Source: Bimastos eiseni (lineage: Eukaryota; Annelida; Clitellata; Crassiclitellata; Lumbricidae). Taken from it: 64,000 nucleotides of DNA. Shown here piece after piece: positions 48,516 through 61,000 of the stretch. The notes under the pieces are model-generated. The model searched no databases. It was not told the DNA's origin and saw only the letters and a list, made by a program, of their open reading frames with translations. Position 1 is the first letter of the stretch; each line of letters starts with the position of its first letter. Location: NCBI GenBank assembly GCA_959347315.1, contig OY365806.1:33410054-33474053 (forward strand), read 5' to 3'. The position numbers and the translations under genes were made by a program.

Positions 48516-48561
48516 CCAAAGATCTTCTTAGAGTCGTAGACTACGACTCTAACATCTTTGG
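48516..48561. other. Near-perfect palindrome (hairpin)
   Basis: The left arm CCAAAGATcttCTTAGAGTC...GTAG (48516-48539) pairs with CTACGACTCTAACATCTTTGG (48541-48561). The stem is about 21 bp with a single-base loop and a 3-nt bulge. Confidence 0.75.
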
Positions 48562-49017
48562 CGTTGCAAGGGTACATGACGTATTTATTTATTAATAAAA
48601 GCCACACTCACTTGGTGCGATTGTCACAAAACCGTTGCGAACGTGTTTTATATAAAACTTGCGCTTGATAAACCTTCATAAAACGCATATCGTTTTAAGC
48701 ACAGCGCCAAATAGAACGTCATAAAGACGTCATACACAGAAACGTCTTCAACGGCCAAATAACTAAATTCTGATCACAGGAAAAATTATAAACAAGAAAT
48801 TAATTAATTAAAATCGATTATTCGAGAATTAAAAGTCTTTCGACTTCTGACCTTGTAAACAGAGACAGCCTGCATCTGCAATTTGCAACAAGAAGAGGCA
48901 GAATCGGCGAAAGTTACTAAGAAATTCAGATGAGAACGCAATAAAACAACAGCTAGGGATTACAGTTTCAGTGAATAGCATCTGTACGTGAATTGACCGG
49001 AAGCGAAATCAACGAAC

Positions 49018-52000
49018 ATGGATGACGATACAATGGGATTTATTTGCACAATAGTGGCCGTGGTCGCTCTCTACTTTGTAGCGACTTTCATAGGATCTAT
49101 GCTTAAGCACAAGTTCTTTTACTATCGTAGAGATAGATTCGTCGTGATATGGTGCACTTTCGTCATGCTTGTACGCCTGACGTTGGTACGTATAATACAT
49201 GGCAGTTTATCGATTTCGTTATATAATAAACAAATATCCAGCGACAGATAAAAAATTGCTATAACTACTTTATAAGAAGAAGTTAAACACGTTGTCTACA
49301 TCAATTGATGAGCTGATTTTCCAACCTTGTGGGGATTTATTTTGTTGTGATTGTGGACATTTACTTAATATTTACTGTATAATAATTATAAAACACTGAG
49401 TATCCAAGACAACCAGACCCCAGTGGGCTTCCTATATAGGCAACATTAGGTGCCTAGATCAGTTAATGTCACAAGGGGAAGATCAAGGAGGCTGGACACG
49501 GGTTATGCATTGAAGCCTCTGCCAGAGGACTCCATCTCTATAGGGCTCTAACATAGGATATTGGCAGAAAACCAGGCAGGTAGTAAGGGTTCTGAAAAGG
49601 CCAAAGTAAATGTCCAGTAGACCTATCGTATTGTCTTGTATTATAGTATTTTGCTTTCATGTATTTATTATGTTTGTGTTTACTACTTTACCACACTATT
49701 ATTAGGCTATACAACTTACAACTCCATACAATACTCCCAGCCCAAATATCTTCGCGAACTCTTTGCCATCCAGCCAACCCGCTTTACCCGATCGTCCTCT
49801 TGGATCACCCTTACTCGACCCCCGGTTACTTCTCTTCTAAGGTCTCCAACTGACCATGCGTATCCAACGCAGCACCACGTCTCTGGAACAACCTGAATCC
49901 CTCCTGAATTCCGTACATTTTCAGTTTTCTCCACTATCATATGTCCCAAGCTCCCATATCCATCATTGCCGGGCTTTTCATTCTAAACTTATGTCTCACC
50001 TTATCAAGGACTCTTACCCAGACTCCTTATTTGATTGTCCACCTTTGAAAACGACACCCTCCTTAACAGAGGCGTAGCTAGGGGACAGAGAGGGACATGT
50101 GTCCCCGGGCGCCAAGTTGGAAGGGGCGCGAAAATGAGGTTGAAGCAATAAATTTTTTTTATCGATGCAAACTAATTTATCCCGACTAACTTAGTAACAT
50201 TAAATTTTGGCGCCCCACCCCAGATTTCCACATTATAAATAGGTTGTCGAGCTTGATTTTGGCGCCCATGGACGATCAGGGTTCACCATGGGCTCGTAAG
50301 GAGCGGCATAATACTCATGACGCATTTCCAACTCTACGCACTTTGCTGCAAAGTCTTCTAATAATATCTGTTTCAAAATTTTGCTAGAGGTGAGTGGTAC
50401 TTCAGCAAATTGAAGCTAATTTTGTCGTATTTGTCGGCTTCAATGGTACAAGATCGTCTCAGCGATCTTACTCTTCTTTAATAACATATAACGAGAAACC
50501 TTGAAGAAAACAAATTTTGATAACGTAATTGACCAATTTCCGACAGTTAAGTAAAGAAAATTTAATTTTTTAAACTGTCTTTGACAGTCGTGTATAAAAT
50601 TTATAGCCTTTAAATGTGAAATAAATTAGAAAGTCCATAAATTAGAAAGTCCATAAATGAGCCACGCAATTATGACCCCTCCCCTCTTCACACGTCACAC
50701 GTCGTGAAAGTCATAACCCATGAAATATGACGCTACAAGGCTCTGCACCCTTAACGAAAAAATCAGATGTCCAGAATGCTATATGCACATACTCTTATAA
50801 TTATTCTAAAAATGTATGATAATAGTAACTTGAAGCAATCCAAACTTTATGCTTCTCCATTCTCCCACGGAGAAACAAAATGCTACGTCATGAAATAATT
50901 AGGGAGAGCTTGCACTTCATCATCCTGTTCAATGGATATTTCATTTAGATGCACCTTTTCTTCGTCTATCCAATCGACACTCACTCCATTTACTTCGTTT
51001 GCAATTACAACCATCAGTACACGTTGACGACGTGCAACGACGCCCGTTGCATTTTTGCGGAATAATTTATTCATGCTTGTGTTACAGAATGGCTGCCTCA
51101 CTTCCAAAACCCCAAAATTGACACCGAGTGTAAAATAAACAATTTAAAAATTAAGAATGCAATTATCATAATCATTGTTGTTAACTTGTGGTAAGCAATT
51201 CTCAATTTAGGCCTAATTGAGTAAAAAAAATAGTAAAATTACGAATTTTTGATGTTTGACGTGATGTCACATTTCTTAGACCCGCTCCCCTCGTCACACA
51301 TCTCTGATCCTTAACAGATACTCTGGCTTCGCTGACCTGAAAACCGAACTCTGACCTCCACGGACTATCCTTTGGACAACCCCATATATTTGATGCAGCA
51401 CACGTGAATAAGCTGGTGCCCTGCGATTGGCTTTCAAGTGGCGCTTTAGAAGTTTGGAGAGTACGATTACGATTGCGATATACCGTACCATATTGCTGTT
51501 AGCCTGCAGTTATCAGGCATTGCGTAACAGATAAGCTTCTATGATATTGTTATGGATGGAACTGTGTAGATGGTACTATAGCTAGTCATTTTATAGCGCT
51601 TTAATGACTGCTGATCATGTTTGTAGGATCTTCCGTTTGTGATAGCGTCGTTTACTTGGGAGACCTCAACCTCCAGTATTTCTATTCCAGGTAACTTCAC
51701 AATTGAAGGCGTGTATGCCTATATAATGAATCGTACGGTAATTTACGGTCAGGAAGATCAGGTGAGATACGGTAAAGTATGGTTAGGTAAAAATAATAAG
51801 ATAATTAAAAATAAAGATATTTAAAGTATTTTAGTTTATTCAATTCAAACTGACATACCGCAGTATGATTACATGATATAGTATACCCTACATGTGGTTG
51901 CAGCTAATAAGTTTAGCAGAAGTCAAATTTTATAGCGAGGCAGCCTGCAAAGTGCCCAAGCGTAACACTGTAAATTTTACCAACGTCATCTAGCGAATTG

Positions 52001-55000
52001 AAGGATTAGTCCACCTTGTGGGCTAGCGGGTGTTCAACCCAGGTCCTTCTGATCTTCTTGCCAGCGTGTTGCCATTCAACCATCTCCCCACCGCAAGTGA
52101 GTAAAGTAGAATAGATAAGAAAACGTGCGGAGATGTTAAGCAAGCTTTTCAAAGTAAGGCAACTATGATGAGATAAGGTAAACAATTTAAGTGAAAGAAT
52201 TAAGGTACAAAGCAAAAGTTTAAACTGGTAGTATCCTGGATCAGTATGGTTAAAATAGCTTAGGTAAATATTGGTTATAATAAGAGATAAGGTAAGGTTA
52301 ATGTCATGTTAGCCACGGTCAGTTAAATGCCAACCACAAATCGTAGGCCATCCAACACATCTGATATTAATGATTCCATAGGGCCTATACAATTACACAC
52401 GAATCATCAAACGATGGTTGATGCAAGCGAAACTGTAGTCAAGGCATGAACATAATTATGGCTATTTGAGTTGGGGCTTTACGGGTTCAGACACCCTTAA
52501 ATGACTACATTATGCCCTACTAGACTTTTGCATTTAAAACCTACATTTATGATGCAAAAATTACGACCAACTTGAATGGACAACCCAGAACTACCTTGTT
52601 CCGAAGTGCTGTTCTGCATGGCAACGTCCCTGCATGAAGGTGATTAGAATTCCTGTTGGTTATGTTGGGTCAGCATTTAGCGCGTCTTGTCGGTTATAGA
52701 TCTAATAATCAGAATTTCTTTATGCCGTGGTGTGTTGTTTTAGCCTCGGAGTACGCAATGGCGGACTCGAGATGGATGGGAAATGACAAGCAGATTTTGG
52801 CCCTAGAATTGAGTACGGTAGTCATTGAGACTAGTCTCGCCTACCTAGTCATTCGTGGAATCCTGTACAACACCGTCTACCGGCATTTCTGTCAGACGTG
52901 CCTTTCCACCTTGCAGGTCTACAGAGGTACGTAGGTCAATACGTCGGAGATCTGCGTGGTCTTAAAAGTATACATCGAGCATTTCCAGGGCCGGATTTAG
53001 ACATTGGAGCATGGGACCAGGGATTTGGTCTCGAGACGGTCTCGATACAGGAATACTTCGGTCTTGGTCTTGGACTCGAATGCATCGGTCCTGGTCTTGG
53101 TCTCGGACCATCGGTCTTGGTCTCGGTCTTGGTCTTGGATTTAAAGGAGCGGTCTTGGGATTGATTACCGTCTTAAATTAGCGTTCCTGGTCATTTGCCG
53201 TATCAGAGCAATTTTCCGATATTTGTCGGTTATTTTCGAGTATTGGAGACACTGGATGTTTAGACCCTGCGCGATTGTTATTGATTTATGGCGTGCTGAC
53301 CATCTTTATATGCATGTTGCTATGGGCAGAAAAAATGCATTTGCAGCGTAGCCAGCCATTTCTAATTTTGATTTCAAGGTTTAGAATAATCTAATAATGA
53401 TGGTGTCGGCCACGTGTAGGCACTGTACACCTACAATTCTGAGGTCCGTGGTACAAATATACAACTATATGGGCCTACCATTCAGACGGAACGTTAATCT
53501 ACTTGTTCAGATGTCTTAAAGTATTTATATATATATTATTGTGAGGCTTGTGGATTTTTCCACGTATACGAAAGATTTATAATATAATAATGAAATGAAG
53601 ACAATGATATGTATACATGTATAAAACTGATACATATATATATATATTATTGGAGTTTGCCTAAGAGACATTATATATATATATATAATGTATATATATA
53701 TGTGGTGTGTGTGTGCGTGCGTGCGTGCGTGTGTGTGTGTGCGTGCGTGCGTGTGTGCGTGTGTGCGTGTGTGCGTGCGTGTGTGTGTGTGTGCGAATGA
53801 CGCGACTGCAACAACAGACTGAGGCAGGGCTGTGGAAATTGCCATCACGTGCGATGCATGTGACGTTATTCTCGGAAATGGACCGTAGATACGGAAGTTG
53901 GTTGAAATGTAAGTGAAAGGTGAAGGACGTCTAAGTAACACGGCGTGATCGAGGTGACTGACTATATATAGTCAGTCGAGTGCAGAAGTTCATCCGAGAA
54001 GGTTGTGGATGCGAACTTAGCCAGAATGTGATGCGATTATAAGTAGTTTTACGAATCGTACAGAAGATAAATGTATCGTAAAAGACGGCAATACTTGAAA
54101 GTAGAGCTAAGCCGTAACCAAGACGAATAGAAACGGAGCGATCGTGAGGAATCGAGGAAAAAAGCAGCAAGAAGATCGGAAGGAGCAGAATCTACAGGAC
54201 GGACTGGATCTGACGGAAACCGGAAGGAACTCTGATGACTGACGTTGAGTAAGACATAAGATTTATTTAGCAAACATAAATGATCCTTTGAGTTCAAGGA
54301 TTATAAATTTAGCTGCTCTGGACTAGCTGTGGACTTTGTGACTTTTGTGCATTATTATGATTATATTTTGATTTTTTATGTGAATAAAACTTTAAAATGT
54401 CTGTTCACGAGATTGTCGACGTGGCATTAGGGATGCCTGAAATAGAGTTGACGGCAACGACCAGAGAAGGGTCACGTGCGTCGTCATCGATGTCTACTAA
54501 GTTTGATAGAAAAGGAAGAAAGGCGGAGAATAGGAATGGAAGAAAAGGAAGTGAGACGGAGGGAAGAAAAGAGAAGGGAGAGAATAGAAAAGGAAGAGAG
54601 ACGAAGAATAGAAATGGAGGAAAGACATAATGAGATGATGAGGAACATGATGAATATATTGGTAGCTGTAAAATCACCAGTGCCAATAACTTGTGATGAT
54701 GAAATTGTCATTCCTCGAGAATTTATAAAGCGTAGAGTTGAAACGTCCAACTCCGTGGTTAAAAGCTCGAACCCGGATTTATTGGCTGAATCGGTCGTGA
54801 CTTTCGTAAGCACCGTGGCCTTGCCACCGGAACCCGTTGAAATGTTGAAATTGTGATGATCGAACCTATAAGGAGTGAACGATTGAAGGAGAAACCTAAT
54901 TATAGAGAATTATCCCATCCTTTAGAGTTGAACACTTTAGTCTATTACCTGATAGGCAGGTAAAGTCAGGGTCTATATTACTTTGGGAAAACCACGAGGG

Positions 55001-58000
55001 ACAACCCAGCTGCCCTCATATAAATGCGACGGCTTGGCAACCCGGAGAGAGAGCACGGGCACCACAGTATACTGTAAGTAATTTATAGTGTGCTATTCTC
55101 AGCCAAAGGCTGAACCCTGCAAAAGCTCAGTGCCGGTAAAACTGTTTTCTGGGCCATTATTAAGATTAGTATTATTCAGCAATAAAATTAATGTTTTGAG
55201 CGTATTATTCCATTTTACCGTCTTGATAAATTGAATTGTTTATAAAAATGAGTATCGGTCTTGGTCTCGGACCATTGGTCTCGGTCTTGGTATCGGACCA
55301 CTCGGTCTTGGCTTTGGTTTTGGACCTCTCGGTCTTGCATGGTCTTGAGGTTTTGGCCTTGTGCCCAACACTATGTGGGACAAAACTTCCCATATGAAAC
55401 TTGAAGGATCCTTGTTTAAAAATTCAACCAGAAGGTCTCACAAAGTGGAGAAACCTTTATCTTTTAACAAATTTTGATAGCAAAGGCATTTAAAGTTACA
55501 ATTCAATGTTTATGGACGCGTGCATTTACTGATTGTGTGTTATTATAGCGTTTCGTTAGCTTGATCTCTCTGTCATGTTTTAATATACCGGTCTTATACT
55601 CTGAATTGAATACATAAGTTTGAATTTTAAAATACAGTACACATCAACGAATTTAAATTAAAAGCGCCCAACTATAGGCGTATTTCTCAATTTTGAGTCA
55701 CCTTCGGATTGTGAGACCAAAAGCTGCAACTTTTTTTAACTTACTGATAAATTCGGAACTGGGTACTCGCAAATTAAGGTACTTCAACATCGTAGTCAGC
55801 AGCATCTACTATAATTATATCGTTAAATCTTAGTCTTATTATTATTTATTACCATATATTCAATGTATTCTTGTACTTGTTGCTCTTCTTGCTCTTATGT
55901 TACTCTTCTTCGTGTTATTGTTCTGGTCATCGTCCCCAGCAGCAGTTGAAGCATTATTTTATTACTCATAATAAAATATGTTCCCAAAAGAACTATAAAT
56001 ATACGTTTATTTTAAACCTACCATTCAAGATACAGTTATAATAGAGTGCGCTATACAGGCGTGACTTTGCATTGTGTCTGGTCAATATACGTAACCGGGT
56101 TATATACCTCTATTAAAAATGGTCAGGACAGTTGATTGCCTCTTAAATCTGGCCCTGTTCCGAAATATTTGTTGGAGCTTAAAACGTAGTTAGTTTGGTT
56201 CAAGCAACGCAATTAATTAAGGGTCCTCGAAAGAAGCTAAAAATTGCATATCGTCATCATTATAGGCTTAATCATCATCGTCGTCATCATAAATTACTAG
56301 CACTCTGCCATCATCATCAGAGGCGGTGACAGAAATTCCGACCCCCACGAGAAGTCACGGCCTCACGGGCCTCTAAACTGTCTTTATAAGGCAACTTTTC
56401 TGGACGTGGCTGCAGCAAAAATGCGTTTATATATCCTCCTAAGTTAATTGCCGGCCCGGGCCCCTAAAATCGCTGGGTCCATGTGAAGGGATCTGATTGG
56501 CCGGTAGAGGCGACGCCCAGTGGTGCCGACGGATGGCGCTTTTATATAGGGTAGCGGTACCCACAGACACTCTACGTGCAGCTTAGCAACAGATTAGACA
56601 TTGTTTCTACATCCGTGATCTCAATAAAGCGAGTCTTTTACATATCACTTTGCTCACTTTACATGGTGTCAGAAGTAAAATGAGTTTAACGCCGAATTTA
56701 AGACCGCCCAAGCCACTGAAAGTGACCGGCAGCAGTGTCGCCGAAAATTTGACACGTTTTAAAGAACAGTGGGAAAATTATGAACTATCTAATGATCTGA
56801 AGGAGTCCAGTGCAGAAAGGCGCGCTGCTGTCTTCCTTACATGCATAGACGGAGAGGCTTACGACACGTATCGCAGTTTATCTCTGCCAGCCGAGGATAA
56901 GAGAGACATAGCAAAAATTATCGAAGCTTTCGAGAATTTCTGCGTGGGAGCCATCCATATTCCATACGAGCGATATCGGTTCTACCAACGCGTTCAGGAG
57001 TCCAACGAACGAACGAACGAGAAATCCGGAGGTCCTGCAATCTCGAGGCTGTCGAAGAGTCCATGGTTCGTGAACACGTGGTCGTCGGAATCAAACACGA
57101 TCCGACACGTCACAAACTCCTGCAAATCCGTGAGCTGACTCTGCATAATGCTATAGACATATGTAAAGTCAGCGAAGCAGCCGGACAGCAGATGCGGGCA
57201 ATGGCGGCCCAAGATCAGGTCCAAGCTCTCCGTTCCTTTGCAGCCCCACGGTCATACTATTCGCGCCAGCCAATGTCTGAGCCAAAAAGGTAAGCCAGAG
57301 CAAATGCAAATACTGCGACCGACGTCATGAGCCACGACGTGAAAACTGCCCCGCATATGGGTAAACATGTCGACGATGTTTAAAAAAGTCGCATTTCGAG
57401 TTCATATGTCAATCTGCACTGGCAGCACCAATGCTAAGCCGCCCGGAAGTTCGAGAACTCGGTGAAGTATCGGACGAAGAGCTACTGACCTTGACCATGC
57501 TTTAAAGCGACCGATGGAACGTGCGACTGCAGGTCGCTCATCAGCCCATACGGTTTCTTCATCATAGCGGCGCCACCGTAAACCTCATAGGTGAGGACAT
57601 CGTCCATTCACTGGGCAAGAGACCGGAAGTCCGCCCTTCAGCCAAAGCGCTGCGCATGTTTGACTGGACGGTACTCAGCACCAACGGCGTGATCACACTC
57701 CCTGTCGAGCACCCACGATCGCGCCAACAGCATCTGTTTGATTTCTACGTCGCGACAAAATACGAACGACTTATCCTCGGTCTCAAGGCCTGCGTCGAAC
57801 TGTTACTCCTTGCCGTCGATGAAGAGTACGACTTCGTGATGCGCACACGAGACAAGGATACCTCACCGAAAGTGGGGCGGTAGCAGAATACGCAGATCTG
57901 TTCGTCCATCTTCAGGTCAACCCGAAAGTACAACCACTCCAGATGCCACTCCGCAGACTTCCATTCGGCGTCCGGGACAAAGTAGCAGCGGAACTCAGAC

Positions 58001-61000
58001 GGCTGGAAGAGATGGGCGTCATTACAGCGGTGACAGAACCAACTCCGTGAATCTCGGCGCTCTTGGTGGTAACGAAACCCGATGGCCGAATTCGCATATA
58101 TATTGATCCAAAACCTTTAAACAAGGCACTACTACGCAGTACTGCATGCCAACCATCGACGACATCCTCCCTCAGCTAGCAGGGGCCTGTGTTTTCAGCA
58201 CCGTTGACGCGAAGGACGGGTTTTGGCATCTTGCCCTTGACGCAGCAACAAGCCGTCTCTCAACTTTTGAAACCTCTGGAGCCGTTTCCGGTGGTTGAGA
58301 TTGCGTTTTGGACTAAGTTCTAGCCCAGAGATTTTTCAGAGTCGCATACATGCAGCATTGTCCGGCCTGAGAGGTATCGCGTGTGTGCAGATGATAATAA
58401 TTTACGGCATAGGTGACACAGAGGAAGTGGCGTAGGCAGATCAACGACAATCTGTGCGCCCTTTTGCAGCGTAGCAGAGAGAAAGGCATCAAGCTCAACC
58501 CGAAGAAACTGCGCCTCTATCGAGAATCTACACTTTTCTGCGGCATGAATTGACTAGAAAAGGAGTAAGACCCGACCAGCGTAAAGTGGAAGCTATACGA
58601 CACATGCCTGCCCATACCGACCGCCAAGGCGTTTTGCACCTTATGGGAATGGCCTCTTATCTCGCAAAATTCTTTGCGCACTTCAGCGAAGCTACGGCCC
58701 CCATTCGCGCACTGCTCACACTGCTCAAAGGGGAAAATGAGATCTGCTGGCGACCGGAGGTTCAAGGCAAAGCGCTAGATAAATTGAAAGCACTCCTAAC
58801 CAACGCATACTACGACGACGGCCAAAGAGATCGTTGTGCAGTGTGACGTAAGCCTGGATTGGGAGCGGTACTTCTTCAGAACGAAAGGCCGGTTGAGTAT
58901 GCCTCAGACAACTCCAGCATCCAATTTACAATAACTTTTTCTTCGGGAACCATCCATCGTCCTCAACTCACCTGGCTACTGTTTTCGCTCCTTTGAGTAC
59001 GCCTCAATCACTCTCAAACTTCCTAACAAAATTCTTACCATCTTCAACGTCTACCGCCCTCCTTCCTCCTCCTCATACTCAAGTTCTTCATCCGTCTTCA
59101 TGCAAGAATTCACAAACCTCCTTTCTACCGCTGCTACCACTCCTCATGAATTACTGATCACAGAGGATTTCAAAATACATGTCGATGATCCCTGTGATTC
59201 ATTTGCAACTGAATTCCTGACGCTCTTATCATCCACTAATCTGGTCTAACTTGTCAACTTTCCCACCCACTGTCACAACCACACACTTGATCTCATCATC
59301 ACATCTCTCTCTAAATTGTCGCCAGATATGTCTTTCTCTTTTAATACACCTTCCGATCATTATCCCATGTTCACGTGCTTTAACATCCTACCTACTCCGC
59401 GTCCTGATCCTGTATCACACTCTTTTCGTCGCATCAGTTCCATAAACATTGAAGCTTTCACGCAAGATCTCTCCGTTTCAGACCTCATTATAAATCCTCC
59501 ACTCTCCCTTGATGATCTCCTGTCTTCCTACAAAACCACTCTCTTCACGCTCCTTGACATATACGCTCCTATCATCAACAAAACCGAATCTCACACTAAC
59601 AACCCGTGGTATAATTCCTATCTCCAGGCTTTAAAATCTTTCCGTCGAGGCCTCGAGCGCACCTACAAACGAATCAATTATTCTCAAGTGCTTTCTGCCC
59701 TAAAATCGGCGACAAATAAATAGATCGACCTTCTGGCTAAGGCTTAAACAAGATTCTATTCCTCGTTGTTCCAATCCCGATCCTCTAATCTTCGCCTTCT
59801 TTGGAAGACTGTAAATCAACTCCTCCATCGGAATTCCTCCAGCCCACTTCCAAAATCGCTTCCATCTTCTTCTATGGCTAAATCGTTCTGTTCTTTCTTC
59901 TCTGGAAAGATTACTACACTCCGTCTCTCTGTTCAATCACTCATTTTCAAAACCACAATCGATCCACTCTCAGAAGTTCCCTCCTCTAATCATGACTCTC
60001 CTCCTTCCCCACCTCCATCATCATCATTATCCACCTTCGAACCAACATCAGAGACAGAAATATTAGATATACTACAATCTCTTCCTAACAAGCAGTGCAA
60101 ACTCAACCCTATACCCACCTCCTTATTGAAAGACTGTACATCTATCCTTGTTCCTGTCATTACCAAAATAATCTTTCTCTCTCTATCTACTGGCAACTTT
60201 CCACAACTCTTCAAACATTCTTTAGTCACTCCACTCCTCAAGAAACCATCGCTCGACAAAGTAATCCTTTCAAACTATCGACCTGTCTCCAATCTGTCAT
60301 TCATTTCTAAATTACTCGAACGCATTGTCTTGTCCCGGATAAATGACTACCTAATTTCTAACTGGCTCCTAAATCCACACCAGTCTGGCTTTACCAAGCG
60401 GCATTCAACAGAAACCCTTCTCACCTCCCTCTACAATAAACTTGTTTCTGCCATTTCTCATCAACAAATATCCTGTCTCTGCCTCCTTGTGATGTCTCTG
60501 CAGCCTTTGATACCATCGATCACAATATATTGCTCCAGAGACTGTCCACCTGGTTCGGCTTTTCTGATACTGCTCTTCTCTGTATCCGGTCCTATCTATC
60601 TTCCCGCTCTTTCTCAATAAAAACCTCGAGCACTTCATCTATATCATGCCGGTCACCTGTGGTGTTCCTCAAGGTTCAGTTCTTGGGCCCCTGTTGTTCA
60701 TCCTCTATGCTACCCCCTCAGTTCACTCATTAACGCATTCTCGGTTGACCATCATCTATACCAGCGATTCCCAACCTGTGGCCCGCGGGCCAAAAGTGGC
60801 CCGCCAGGCCTCAAAAAGTGGCCCGCCAGGCCTCAAAAAGTGGCCCTCAACCTATAAAAGATTTAAAAAATATACGTTGAAAAAAATGAATATTTGACAG
60901 AATAGTTATTTTATACTATAAATTGTTATAATTATTTTGATGATGTCTGTAAGTGACTTCAAATGTACTATATTGAAGTTCAATTTAACAATTATATATG

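Larger units (their letters stand above)
52986..56157. mobile_element. Possible 3.2-kb hAT-type element (ends only)
   Basis: CAGGGCCGGATTTAGA at 52986 and TTAAATCTGGCCCTG ending at 56157 form a hAT-like inverted pair. The 8-bp flanks (AGCATTTC, TTCCGAAA) do not match, so these may be ends of two different copies. Inside are minisatellites and a gag-like ORF rather than a transposase. Confidence 0.3.
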
